Of a stretch of 64,000 bases of DNA, positions 41,687 to 50,335 are shown one piece after another (position 1 is the first letter of the stretch; the number at the start of each line of letters is the position of its first letter). Origin of the DNA: DASXHZ01 sp036488085 (GTDB lineage: Bacteria > Acidobacteriota > Thermoanaerobaculia > Gp7-AA8); contig DASXHZ010000029.1 in NCBI GenBank assembly GCA_036488085.1, positions 95,762-159,761 on the forward strand, given 5' to 3'. Under the pieces are notes generated by a model. That model was not told the origin of the DNA, did not search any database, and saw only the letters and a program-made list of their open reading frames with translations. The translations under genes and the position numbers were made by a program.

Positions 41687-42354
41687 CAGCCTTTTCTGTA
41701 GGTCGCGATCTGTCCTTCGCCCAGGACTTGCGTCGAGCCGTCGCGGCGGATCACGAGCGCTGTCTTGGCGGGGATGCCGATGCCGAGGGAGACGTCGGGC
41801 AGGGACATGAGGCGGCGGAGCGTCGTGTCGTCGAAGCCGGCGTCGATCGCGGTGTTCGGCAGCCACCCGAGTCCGTCGATCGCGGGGGTCACGCCGCGCA
41901 TGTCGCGGACGTGCGTTCCGAAGCATGATGCCGCCGCCCCGATCGCGGCGATCACCGCGCCGTTCGAGGCGGCATCGCGCAGTGCGATCTCGGCGGCTGA
42001 CTCGCGGAGAGTGCCGAGGAGATTGTTCGTCACGCCGCCGCCGATGTAGACCATCCCGGCGGCGAGTATCGCGTTCAGGTTCTTCTGCCGGCGGTTGTCG
42101 CGGCCGCGGTAGACCGGCACGTTGAGCGTCTCGACCGCCGGGTCGATCTCGTGGAAGTACTTCCCGAGATGTTGCGCGTACTCCGCGGAGCCGGAGGCGG
42201 TCGGGAGGAACGCGACGGTGCGACGGTCGCGCGGCATCTGGGCGAGCAGGAACGCGTCGATCTCGCGCGTCTCGCCGAATGAAAACTCGCCGCCGCCGAT
42301 CAGCACCAGCAACTCGACCGGAATCGTCGTTTCGACCTGGAGTGGCTCGCTCAT
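41686..42354 (-). CDS. S51 cyanophycinase-like protein, probably inactive
   Basis: A 222-residue peptidase-S51-fold protein (VELLVLIGGGEFSFGE, VAFLPTASGSAEY, VYIGGGVTNNLLGTL). Where cyanophycinase and dipeptidase E have the nucleophile elbow GxSAG, this protein reads IGAAASCFG, with Ala in the Ser position. The usual GGDQ also reads GGGVTN. It is thus likely a non-catalytic or altered member. ATG overlaps the PHP gene stop (ATGA). Coupled to a histidine kinase downstream. Confidence 0.75.
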   Translation of the reverse strand: MSEPLQVETTIPVELLVLIGGGEFSFGETREIDAFLLAQMPRDRRTVAFLPTASGSAEYAQHLGKYFHEIDPAVETLNVPVYRGRDNRRQKNLNAILAAGMVYIGGGVTNNLLGTLRESAAEIALRDAASNGAVIAAIGAAASCFGTHVRDMRGVTPAIDGLGWLPNTAIDAGFDDTTLRRLMSLPDVSLGIGIPAKTALVIRRDGSTQVLGEGQIATYRKG

Positions 42355-43241
42355 TTCTTCAGAAACACCGGCTGCGTCCAAGCGCTGTGTCCATTCGAGT
42401 CGTCGACCCGGACGCGGATGTACTTCGCGTCCCGGATGACGGTCGTGCGGTACTTCGCATTGCCATCCTCGTGGATCTTCACGTGCAGGTCCTTGCCGTC
42501 GAAGTCGATCGAGTCGAGCGCCACGCCGGTCGAGGCATAGAAGTCGCCGCGGCGGATGGCTTCGAGGATCGACGCCTCATCGAGCTTTTCAGCGCGGACC
42601 ACGATCCATCCCTTTCCCGGCGGCGAGTAGTCGTCCACCTTCGCGTCGCAGTGGAAGTAGTGCGCGTCGTCGACGGCATCGGCGAAGACGTGCTTGCCGG
42701 CGCGCAGCAAGTCGTCCCACATCGCCTCGGCCGACTCCACCCCGCCGCCGCCCTGCATGTTCACGAGCGGATGTCCGCTGGCGATCTCGAGCAGCGTGAA
42801 GCCGTCCACCTGCTTCATCTCGTCCGCGCCGAACGCCCAGCCGAAGTTCGGATGATTGATCTGCGCGATCCCGCCGGCATCGCGGATCGCGTCGACGTCA
42901 TGCTGCAGCGTCGCAGCAATCGAGTCGCCGCGCCGTGGCGTGACGACCTTCGTGATCCCGATTGCGTTCACGTGCAGCGGCTTCTTCGCGAACCGGTCTG
43001 TCACCTCTTCGCCGGGAATCAGCAGCAACTTCTCGTCGTGCACCGCGGTCAGCCGATTGTGGTCGCTGATTACGAGAAAGTCGTACCCATGGTCGCGATA
43101 CCACCGCACAACCTCCGACGGCGAAGAGTCGCCGTCGCTCTCTGTCGTGTGCGTGTGGCGGTTGCCGCGGTACCAGTGCAACTCAGCGAAAGCGCTCAGC
43201 GCACAAACGACGCTAAGCACCAAGCACTGAGCCCTAAGCAC
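42351..43241 (-). CDS. Secreted PHP-domain (CehA/McbA-type) metallohydrolase
   Basis: A 296-residue protein with a signal peptide (MLRAQCLVLSVVCALSAFAE). Metal motifs of the PHP fold are RGNRHTHTTESDG, LVISDHNRL, PGEEVTD, INHPNFGWAF and a late ADAVDDAHYFH. It likely hydrolyses a phosphoester or a carbamate. The DNA for the signal peptide consists of reiterated CAGTGCTTAG/GGTGCTTAG words, a repeat type seen again at 57.3 kb. Confidence 0.85.
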   Translation of the reverse strand: MLRAQCLVLSVVCALSAFAELHWYRGNRHTHTTESDGDSSPSEVVRWYRDHGYDFLVISDHNRLTAVHDEKLLLIPGEEVTDRFAKKPLHVNAIGITKVVTPRRGDSIAATLQHDVDAIRDAGGIAQINHPNFGWAFGADEMKQVDGFTLLEIASGHPLVNMQGGGGVESAEAMWDDLLRAGKHVFADAVDDAHYFHCDAKVDDYSPPGKGWIVVRAEKLDEASILEAIRRGDFYASTGVALDSIDFDGKDLHVKIHEDGNAKYRTTVIRDAKYIRVRVDDSNGHSAWTQPVFLKK

Positions 43242-43244
43242 TGA

Positions 43245-44141
43245 TCAACGCCCCATGACCTCGGCGACCCTCTTCCCCATCTCGCTCGGCGCCTTGACGA
43301 CGTGAATCCCTGCCGCCTCGAGCGCCGCCATCTTCTCTGCCGCGGTTCCCTTGCCGCCGCTGATGATCGCGCCAGCGTGGCCCATGCGGCGGCCCGGAGG
43401 GGCGGTCTGACCCGCGATGAATGCGACGACCGGCTTGGTCACATGCGCCTTGACGAACGCGGCGCCTTCTTCCTCCGCGCTGCCGCCGATCTCGCCGATC
43501 ATGATGATCGCCTCGGTCGCGGGATCCGCCTGGAACGCCGTGAGGCAGTCGACGAAATTCGTGCCCGGTAGCGGATCGCCGCCGATACCAACCGCCGTCG
43601 ACTGGCCAATGTGCCGCGTCTGGCCGACTGCCTCGTACGTCAGCGTTCCGCTGCGCGAGACGATTCCGACCGGTCCCGGCACATGAATGTGTCCCGGCAT
43701 GATCCCGATCTTCGCCTGCCCCGGCGTGATGATCCCCGGGCAGTTCGGTCCGATGAGCCGCGAAGGCGACCGTCCCTCGGATGTCGCGCGTGCGTTCGCT
43801 TTCCTCAGAAAATCATGCGCGCGGACCATGTCGTTCACCGGAATCCCCTCGGTGATGCAGACGATCAGCTCGATGCCGGCGTCCGCCGCTTCCATGACGG
43901 CGTCGGCCGCGAACGGCGGCGGGACAAAAATGAGCGAGCAGGTCGCTCCCGCCTTCTCGCGTGCCTCGCGAACGCTGTTGAAAACGGCGAAGCCCTCGTG
44001 CGTCGTACCGCCCTTGCCGGGCGTGACGCCGCCGACCACCTGCGTTCCGTAATCGCGGCACTGGATCGCGTGGAACGTTCCCTCGCGTCCGGTGATGCCT
44101 TGAACGATGACCTTGGTGTTCTTGTCTGCCCAAATCGCCAT
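43245..44141 (-). CDS. sucD: Succinate-CoA ligase, alpha subunit
   Basis: A 298-residue subunit that binds CoA and carries the phosphohistidine. It shows VIVQGITGREGTFHAIQ, VTPGKGGTTHEG, FVPPPFAADAV, GPNCPGIITPGQAKIGIMPG and the active His in RRMGHAGAIISGGKGTA (~residue 255). With SucC it forms succinate and ATP or GTP in the TCA cycle. The gene follows sucC by 3 bp. Confidence 0.97.
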   Translation of the reverse strand: MAIWADKNTKVIVQGITGREGTFHAIQCRDYGTQVVGGVTPGKGGTTHEGFAVFNSVREAREKAGATCSLIFVPPPFAADAVMEAADAGIELIVCITEGIPVNDMVRAHDFLRKANARATSEGRSPSRLIGPNCPGIITPGQAKIGIMPGHIHVPGPVGIVSRSGTLTYEAVGQTRHIGQSTAVGIGGDPLPGTNFVDCLTAFQADPATEAIIMIGEIGGSAEEEGAAFVKAHVTKPVVAFIAGQTAPPGRRMGHAGAIISGGKGTAAEKMAALEAAGIHVVKAPSEMGKRVAEVMGR

Positions 44142-44144
44142 TGA

Positions 44145-45308
44145 CTATTTCCCCTGCGCCGCGGCGACGACCTTCGCCGCCGCGTCTCCCATGCCGTCAG
44201 CCGTGATGAGCGGGAGTCCTGATTCCGCGAGGATCTTCTTCCCGAGGTCGACGTTCGTCCCCTCGAGCCGCACCACCACCGGGACCGGCAGGCCGATCTC
44301 GCGCGAGGCGCTCACGACGCCTTCTGCGATGCGGTCGCCGCGCATGATGCCGCCGAAGATATTGATCAGGATCGCTTTCACGTTCTTGTCGCTGAGGATG
44401 ATGCGGAACGCGTTCTTGACCTGCTCCGCGCTCGCCCCGCCGCCGACGTCGAGGAAGTTCGCCGGCTCGCCGCCCGCGAGCTTGATGATGTCCATCGTCG
44501 CCATCGCGAGGCCGGCGCCGTTCACCATGCAGCCGACGTTGCCATCGAGCTTGATGTAGTTGAGGCCGAACTTCGACGCCTCGACCTCCAGCGGATCCTC
44601 TTCGTTGAGGTCGCGCATCTCGACGATGTCCTTGTGCCGGAAGAGCGCGTTGTCGTCGAAGTTCATCTTGCAGTCGAGCGCCAGGACGTCGCCCTCTTTC
44701 GTGAGGAGCAGCGGGTTGATCTCCGCGAGCGAAGCGTCGGTCTCGACGTAGGCGCGCATCAGCTTCTGCATGAAGTCGACGCACTTCTTGTACGCGTCGC
44801 CCTTGAGGGCGAGGGCGTTCGCGACGGCGCGCGCCTGGAAACCTTGCACGCCGAGAACGATGTCGATCGGCTCGCGATGGATCGCTTTCGGATCGCGCTC
44901 GGCGACCTCCTCGATCTCCATGCCGCCCTGCTGCGACGCCATCACGACCGGCTTCCCGAGACGGCGGTCGAGCGTGATGCCGAGGTACAGCTCGCGGTCG
45001 ATGTTGAGCGCTTCTTCGACGAGAACCTTACGCACCACGCGGCCCTCAGGGCCGGTCTGGTGCGTGACGAGAGTCATCCCGAGCATCTTTTTCGTCAGGT
45101 CGGCCGCTTCGTCCGCGTCCTTCGCGAGCTTGACGCCGCCGCCCTTCCCGCGGCCGCCGGCGTGGATCTGCGCCTTGACGACGACGCGTCCGCCGAGCTC
45201 TTTCGCCGCCGCCCGCGCCTCGTCCGGCGAGTCGACCACGATGCCGCGCGGCGTCGGTACTCCGTAGCGCCGCAGGATCTCTTTTGCCTGATATTCGTGG
45301 ACCTTCAT
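44145..45308 (-). CDS. sucC: Succinate-CoA ligase, beta subunit
   Basis: A 387-residue ATP-grasp subunit. MKVHEYQAKEILRRYGVPTPRGI fixes the start, followed by VVKAQIHAGGRGKGGGVKLA, AEINPLLLTKEGDVLALDCKMNFDDNALFR and NIFGGIMRGDRIAEGVV. Length matches the family closely. First gene of sucCD. Confidence 0.97.
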   Translation of the reverse strand: MKVHEYQAKEILRRYGVPTPRGIVVDSPDEARAAAKELGGRVVVKAQIHAGGRGKGGGVKLAKDADEAADLTKKMLGMTLVTHQTGPEGRVVRKVLVEEALNIDRELYLGITLDRRLGKPVVMASQQGGMEIEEVAERDPKAIHREPIDIVLGVQGFQARAVANALALKGDAYKKCVDFMQKLMRAYVETDASLAEINPLLLTKEGDVLALDCKMNFDDNALFRHKDIVEMRDLNEEDPLEVEASKFGLNYIKLDGNVGCMVNGAGLAMATMDIIKLAGGEPANFLDVGGGASAEQVKNAFRIILSDKNVKAILINIFGGIMRGDRIAEGVVSASREIGLPVPVVVRLEGTNVDLGKKILAESGLPLITADGMGDAAAKVVAAAQGK

Positions 45309-45324
45309 AGGGCGGCGAGTTGTA

Positions 45325-45762
45325 TCACAACGGTGCAGGCCCAACCGTGATCGCGCCAGCCATCTCCGGCTGATGCATCGTGCAGACGAATCGGTAGATG
45401 CCGTCGCGGTGGAACGTGAAGACGACGGCCGTCTTTTTCAGCGGCGGAAGCTTGAACTGAGCGAGTACGGAGTTGTGGTCGTTGAGCAGCATGAAGTCGT
45501 GCTCGTCGTCCCCCTGCAGGTTCCAGAATGTGATCTCCGTCGGCTCGTCGCGGTGCAGCGGAATCGACGTTGGCGAGAAGGCGTACACCTCGCCGAAAGT
45601 GGCGACCGTCTCCTTCGGCCCGCTCTCTTTCGTCGCAATCGCCTCGCAGAGGACGGTTACTTTCGCATGCGGTTTACCACCGACGGTGAGGTCGTTCTTC
45701 GGCGGAGGCGATGTCTTGGTGCAGGCGACCAGACAAAACGCGACGACGAGCAGCTTTCGCAT
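45325..45762 (-). CDS. Cupredoxin-like lipoprotein
   Basis: A 145-residue protein. The signal MRKLLVVAFCLVACTK has a lipobox Cys at ~14. The mature domain carries type-1 copper ligands in the plastocyanin order: His in DDEHDFMLL, then Cys, His and Met in RFVCTMHQPEM. It likely carries electrons in the periplasm, tethered to a membrane. The start codon is 24 bp from that of the divergent methyltransferase. Confidence 0.82.
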   Translation of the reverse strand: MRKLLVVAFCLVACTKTSPPPKNDLTVGGKPHAKVTVLCEAIATKESGPKETVATFGEVYAFSPTSIPLHRDEPTEITFWNLQGDDEHDFMLLNDHNSVLAQFKLPPLKKTAVVFTFHRDGIYRFVCTMHQPEMAGAITVGPAPL

Positions 45763-45768
45763 CGCGTG

Positions 45769-45778
45769 ATCCTACAAT
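45769..45778. promoter_or_regulatory. Divergent promoter with overlapping -10 boxes
   Basis: ATCCTACAAT contains TACAAT for the plus strand (45773-45778, 8 nt before ATG 45787) and TAGGAT for the minus strand (45774-45769, 6 nt before ATG 45762). The two boxes share two bases. Both messages would be leaderless. Same geometry as at 26160-26169. Confidence 0.5.
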
Positions 45779-45786
45779 CGCGAGTG

Positions 45787-46989
45787 ATGGAGATCGGCGA
45801 CGAGATCACGATTGAGCCTTTGGAGCTGGTGGCGGGAGGTGACGCAATAGCGCGTGTCGACCGTTTTCCGGTCTTCGCAAGCAACATCTATCCCGGCGAC
45901 ATCGCACGCGTTCGCGTCACGGAGGTGAAGAAAGGCTTCGCGCGCGCGGAGCTGGTGTCGATCGAGTCGCCGTCGTCGCTCCGTCGCGCGGCACCGTGTC
46001 CGATCGCCGAGGAGTGCGGAGGGTGCGACTGGACCGCGTTGCGCCTCGACGTCCAGCTCGAAGCGAAGCGGCGGATCCTGACGGAGTCATTGCGCCGGAT
46101 CGGCAAGTTCGACGTGAGCAAGCTGCCGCCGATCGCGATTCATCCATCCCCGCTCAACTATCGTCTGCGCTCCCGCCTCCACCGCGACGGCGACGCGATC
46201 GGCTTCTACGCCATGCAGTCGCACCGCGTCGTGCCGCTGTCGCGTGAGTGCGAGGTCGTGGGCGTGAAGACTGCGCGCGCTCTTGGCGAGACGCACGCCC
46301 CTCACCCGGCCTTCGGCCACCCTCTCCCGGAGGGAGAGGGGATTGAGAGCCTACATCTCCCTCTCCCTACCGGAGAAGGTGCCGCGAAGCGGCAGGTGAG
46401 GGGCGTGCCTCTCGCCCAAACCGAGGCAGACACCCTCGAAATCTGGGAGGTCGAGAGCCCAATTCACGGCTACCACGTCACGCACGACGCCTTCTTCCAG
46501 GTCAACCGCCACCTGCTCGGCACGATGCTGCGTCTCGTGAGCGAGATCGCCGCGGAGACGACGGCGAAGGGGACGGCTGTCGATCTCTACTCCGGCGTCG
46601 GATTCTTCTCTCGCCCACTGGCGCACGTATTCGAGCAAGTGACGGCGGTCGAAGGCTCGCCCGCATCGCACGCGTGCGCGAAGCGGAACGCCGCGCGAAA
46701 CGTGAAGCTCATCCATGCGCCGGTCGAGCGGTGGATCGACGACATGCCGCGCACCGACTTCGTCTTCCTCGATCCGCCGCGCACCGGCGCGAGGCGCAAC
46801 GTGATCGACGCAATCGGGCAAAAGGCGAACGAACGGATTTGCTTCCTCGCCTGCGATCCCGTAACCTTCGCCCGCGACGCGAGCCGGCTGACCGCGTCGG
46901 GTTGGCGCATCCGCACGCTCGACCTCCTCGACCTCTTCCCCAACACCCATCACGTCGAAACGCTCTCTTCGTTCGAGCGTGCGCCATGA
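45787..46989 (+). CDS. RlmD/RumA-like 23S rRNA uridine-5-methyltransferase with in-frame repeat
   Basis: A 400-residue class-I SAM methyltransferase. The N-terminal TRAM domain (~residues 1-58) is followed by a probable Fe-S cluster motif CPIAEECGGCDW, the SAM site AVDLYSGVGFFSRPLA, FLDPPRTGAR and the catalytic Cys in FLACDPVTFARDA. Residues ~167-210 (THAPHPAFGHPLPEGEG onward) are encoded by a 132-bp inverted-repeat element inserted without frame change just before the catalytic domain. Without it the protein would be ~356 residues. It probably methylates U in rRNA. Confidence 0.88.
   Translation: MEIGDEITIEPLELVAGGDAIARVDRFPVFASNIYPGDIARVRVTEVKKGFARAELVSIESPSSLRRAAPCPIAEECGGCDWTALRLDVQLEAKRRILTESLRRIGKFDVSKLPPIAIHPSPLNYRLRSRLHRDGDAIGFYAMQSHRVVPLSRECEVVGVKTARALGETHAPHPAFGHPLPEGEGIESLHLPLPTGEGAAKRQVRGVPLAQTEADTLEIWEVESPIHGYHVTHDAFFQVNRHLLGTMLRLVSEIAAETTAKGTAVDLYSGVGFFSRPLAHVFEQVTAVEGSPASHACAKRNAARNVKLIHAPVERWIDDMPRTDFVFLDPPRTGARRNVIDAIGQKANERICFLACDPVTFARDASRLTASGWRIRTLDLLDLFPNTHHVETLSSFERAP
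46285..46416. repeat. 132-bp inverted-repeat (MITE/BIME-like) element in a coding gene
   Basis: The terminal inverted repeats span 46285-46306 and 46395-46416, 22 bp each with one mismatch. Inner palindromes include CCCTCTCCCGGAGGGAGAGG. Length is exactly 44 codons and no stop arises in the host frame. A single related half-element occurs at 23814-23889. Confidence 0.85.
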
Positions 46990-49078
46990 GGCTCCGGCCG
47001 GAATCCTTCTCCTCGGATATGTCTGCGGTCTAGCAGGATCGTTCGTTCATCCGCGCACCTGCGCGGTCGCGTTCCTGCTGATCGCACTCCTATCGTTGCG
47101 CGTCCCGAGCGCCGCGCGATTCTCGTTCGCACTCGCCTGCGGAATCGCGATGTCGGTTCACGCCGCGCACGTGCGCGATCGGGAGAACCGAACGCCGATC
47201 GACGACACGCGGTTCGTCACAGTTACCGCGCCGCTCGACCACGACTGGACGCTCCGGAACACGTTGCGGTTGGAACAGTTCAACGGCATTCACCAGCCGC
47301 TGACGATCTACGCGCGTTTCGCTCCGCCGCCGATCGGGATGCACACGACCATTCGTGCCGAGGGGTTCGTAAGGCGGAACGAGCACGGCGTCTGGTCGCT
47401 GTCGCTGAAGTCGGATCACCTGATGACGTACTCCGGCGAGCTGCGCCGGTTCGATCCGCAGCGATGGAACCGTGCGCTCACAGCGCGCATCGAGCGCCTC
47501 GCGAACGACCATCCGACCGAAGCCGCGCTGATCGAGGCGCTGGCCCTCGGGCGCGGCGAGCGGTTGAGCGACGACGTCCGCGCCAGCTTCCGGCGCGGCG
47601 GGACGTACCACCTGCTCGTCTTCTCCGGACTGCAGATCGCCCTCGCGGCCGCGATGATCGCGTGGCTGCTGCGATGGATGCACGCGCCGCGCGCCTCCGA
47701 CTCGCTGCTCCTGGCGTTCGCGATCGTCGCGCCGCTCTTCATCGGCCCAACGCCGTCCGTGTTGCGCGCGAGCATCGCGATCGGGTTGTATGCGATCTCG
47801 CGGATCGCGAAGCGGCCGACGTCGCTCGAGAACCTCTGGTGCGTCGCCGCGCTCATCCGGCTGGCCATCGCACCCGCGGACATCGGAGACGTCGCGTTCC
47901 ACCTCACGTACGCCGGCGCCGGCGCGCTGCTGTTCATCGCGCGACGGCGTCCGTGGTGGGTCGCGCCGCTTGCGGCGGAACTGGTGATCGTGCCACTCAC
48001 GCTCTTTCACTTCCACCAATACGCGGTCGGCGGCTCGGTAATGACGCTGGCGATGACGCCGCTGATCTTCGCGATGCTGGTCGTCTCCGCGATTGTCTTC
48101 GTCTGGCCGGGCGCGATTGCCGGCATCACGCTCCTCCATCGGATCTGCGTGTTCCTGAACGACCTCGGCGCGCACGCCACGGGGTTCCACGCCGCGCCTC
48201 CCGCTTCGGTGCTCGTCATCGGCGGGATCGCGGCGCTGGCGGTGATCGCGTTGTTGCGAAAGCGGGCGCTCGCGCTGGTGGTGATCGCGGTTCTCTGTGC
48301 CTCGACGGCTTTCAGGACGGTTCACCACAGAGACACAGAGATCACAGAGTTGGATGTGGGGCAGGGAGACTCGATCCTCATTCGGGCGGAGGACAGAGTC
48401 TTGCTCGTCGACGGAGGGCCGAAACCGGACGCGCTCGTGCCTCTCCTCGTCGACCGCGGCATCCATCACATCGACGTCGTGGCGCTGTCGCACGCGCATC
48501 CCGACCACTGCGGCGGATTGCCGGCGGTGATCGAGAACCTCGACGTCGGCGCCGTCTGGATCACGCCGCGGCGGTTCCGCGATGAGTGCGCGCAGCGGAT
48601 GCTCGACGCCTGTCTCCGGACCTCGACGCCGGTGCACATCGTGCGCGACGGCGACCGTCTGGCGCTCGGACCGATCCACGCCACCGCGCTGACGCAGGAG
48701 ATGACGTTCCGCCGCTCGCCGGAGAACAACTCCTCGCTCGTTCTACGCGTCCAGCTCCAGTCGCGGCGCCTGCTCCTCACCGGCGACGTCGAGCGCGAGG
48801 CCGAGACGGCACTCCTCGACCGGATCAAGAAATGCGACATCCTCAAAGTCGCGCACCACGGCAGCCGCACGTCGAGCACCGCGGCCTTTCTCGACGCGGC
48901 GCGCCCGCGCATCGCGCTCATCTCCTGCGGGCGGCATAACCTCTTCGGCCATCCTCACCCCTCGGTCATCGACACTTTGCAGCGCCGCGGCGTCCACGTC
49001 TGGCGCACGGACCGCGACGGCAGCGTCGTCATCTCCATCGAAGGGCGCCAAATTGACACCTTTCCGGGGGGCGCCTAG
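46979..49078 (+). CDS. comEC: ComEC/Rec2-family competence protein
   Basis: A 699-residue channel protein for DNA uptake. N-terminal helices precede an OB-like DUF4131-type region (~70-160). The competence domain follows with GRGERLSDDVRASFRRGGTYHLLVFSGLQIALAAA and about eight helices. The C-terminal metallo-beta-lactamase domain has LDVGQGDSILIR, ALSHAHPDHCGG, LTGDVE and KVAHHGSRTSS. The GTG start overlaps the methyltransferase by 11 bp; the nearby ATG is out of frame. Other uptake genes are not in the window. Confidence 0.93.
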   Translation: MRHEAPAGILLLGYVCGLAGSFVHPRTCAVAFLLIALLSLRVPSAARFSFALACGIAMSVHAAHVRDRENRTPIDDTRFVTVTAPLDHDWTLRNTLRLEQFNGIHQPLTIYARFAPPPIGMHTTIRAEGFVRRNEHGVWSLSLKSDHLMTYSGELRRFDPQRWNRALTARIERLANDHPTEAALIEALALGRGERLSDDVRASFRRGGTYHLLVFSGLQIALAAAMIAWLLRWMHAPRASDSLLLAFAIVAPLFIGPTPSVLRASIAIGLYAISRIAKRPTSLENLWCVAALIRLAIAPADIGDVAFHLTYAGAGALLFIARRRPWWVAPLAAELVIVPLTLFHFHQYAVGGSVMTLAMTPLIFAMLVVSAIVFVWPGAIAGITLLHRICVFLNDLGAHATGFHAAPPASVLVIGGIAALAVIALLRKRALALVVIAVLCASTAFRTVHHRDTEITELDVGQGDSILIRAEDRVLLVDGGPKPDALVPLLVDRGIHHIDVVALSHAHPDHCGGLPAVIENLDVGAVWITPRRFRDECAQRMLDACLRTSTPVHIVRDGDRLALGPIHATALTQEMTFRRSPENNSSLVLRVQLQSRRLLLTGDVEREAETALLDRIKKCDILKVAHHGSRTSSTAAFLDAARPRIALISCGRHNLFGHPHPSVIDTLQRRGVHVWRTDRDGSVVISIEGRQIDTFPGGA

Positions 49079-49081
49079 AGT
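49053..49081 (+). promoter_or_regulatory. Near-consensus promoter inside the end of comEC
   Basis: TTGACA (49053-49058), 17-bp spacer, TAGAGT (49076-49081), then 7 nt to the ATG at 49089. It lies within the last codons of comEC and would drive the zinc-ribbon/miaA/TPR operon as a leaderless message. Confidence 0.65.
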
Positions 49082-49088
49082 GATTTCA

Positions 49089-49415
49089 ATGTCGTCCACG
49101 CTCCTGAGGCTCGGCCTCTGGATCATCATCATCGTCCTGGCGCTCTACGTCGTCCACGAGACCTACGAGGATTCGCCGATCGCCGAGATGGTGTCGATGG
49201 ATCTGATGCAGAAGGCGCTCATGGTCGGCGGCGCCGCGATCGTCGCCGGCTTCGTCCTGCGGCTCTTCGAGAAGGGAAGCAAAGCGGTCCTCAAGAATCG
49301 CTGCCGCGTCTGCCGGACGCCGATCCCGTCGGGTGCGATCTACTGCCGGGCGCACCTGCGCAACATCCTGCACGAGGAAGACGACCGCACCCACATGACG
49401 CGAATACGCCGGTGA
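49089..49415 (+). CDS. Small membrane protein with C-terminal zinc ribbon
   Basis: A 108-residue protein. Two transmembrane segments (LRLGLWIIIIVLALYVVHET and KALMVGGAAIVAGFVLRLF) are followed by a treble-clef-like CRVCRTPIPSGAIYCRAH with three Cys and a His. The stop overlaps the GTG of miaA. Function unknown. Confidence 0.7.
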   Translation: MSSTLLRLGLWIIIIVLALYVVHETYEDSPIAEMVSMDLMQKALMVGGAAIVAGFVLRLFEKGSKAVLKNRCRVCRTPIPSGAIYCRAHLRNILHEEDDRTHMTRIRR

Positions 49416-50335
49416 TCGTCATCGCCGGCCCGACGGGAGTCGGGAAATCGGATCTCGCTCTGCGTCTCGCGGAGCGTCTCGGCGGCGAGATCGCCAATTA
49501 CGACTCGGTGCAGATCTATCGCGGCTTCGACATCGGCAGCGCGAAACCGTCCGCCGAGATCCATAGCCGCGTGCCCCACCACCTCTACGACATCATCGAG
49601 GCGAACGAGGAGTTCAATGCCGCGGACTACGCGCGACTCGCGCGGACCACGTGCGACGACATCGTTGCGCGCGGCCACGTGCCGATCCTCGTCGGCGGCA
49701 CGTTCTTCTACCTCCGCGCGCTGCTCACCGGCCTCCCGGAGATGCCGGGCCGCGACGAGACGCTCCGGTCGAGGATTCGCCAGATTGCGCATCATCCGCG
49801 CGGCGCCGCGCGCCTTCATCGCTGGCTCTCGAAAATCGACCCGCAAAGTGGTAGAAAAATCGCTCCCGCCGACCGGCACCGGGTCGAGCGGGCGCTAGAA
49901 GTGTGGATCCGTTCCGGCCGGCCGATCTCGAGCTGGGAACGCGCGACTCAGGAGACGATTCCGGCATTGAAGGCATTGAAACTGGCACTCACCGTTGAAC
50001 GTCCGCGGCTCGTCGCCACGCTGAACGCGCGCGTCGATACGATGTACGCGGCGGGCCTCATCGGCGAGACCCGCGCCCTCCTGGAACGCTTTCCCCGGGA
50101 CGCCCGCCCGTTCGGGACCATCGGCTACCGCGAGGCGGCGGCGGTCGTCGCCGGAGAAATGACGCGAGATGCGGCAATTGAGGAAACCAAACGCCGCACG
50201 CGTGCGTACGCAAAGCGTCAGATGACATGGCTGCGCTCGGAGCGAAATGTGCACTGGATTGACGCCACCGATCCCGAGGAAACATTCGCGGCGGCGCTTA
50301 GCGCGATAGATAGAGCAACAGAGGAATCGACTTGA
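49412..50335 (+). CDS. miaA: tRNA dimethylallyltransferase
   Basis: A 307-residue enzyme that adds an isoprenyl group to A37 of tRNAs reading U-starting codons. The P-loop AGPTGVGKSDLA is at the very N-terminus. NYDSVQIYRGFDIGSAKP, VPHHLYDI, LVGGTFFYLRALLTGL and GTIGYREA follow. GTG start coupled to the previous gene (GTGA). Confidence 0.96.
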   Translation: MIVIAGPTGVGKSDLALRLAERLGGEIANYDSVQIYRGFDIGSAKPSAEIHSRVPHHLYDIIEANEEFNAADYARLARTTCDDIVARGHVPILVGGTFFYLRALLTGLPEMPGRDETLRSRIRQIAHHPRGAARLHRWLSKIDPQSGRKIAPADRHRVERALEVWIRSGRPISSWERATQETIPALKALKLALTVERPRLVATLNARVDTMYAAGLIGETRALLERFPRDARPFGTIGYREAAAVVAGEMTRDAAIEETKRRTRAYAKRQMTWLRSERNVHWIDATDPEETFAAALSAIDRATEEST

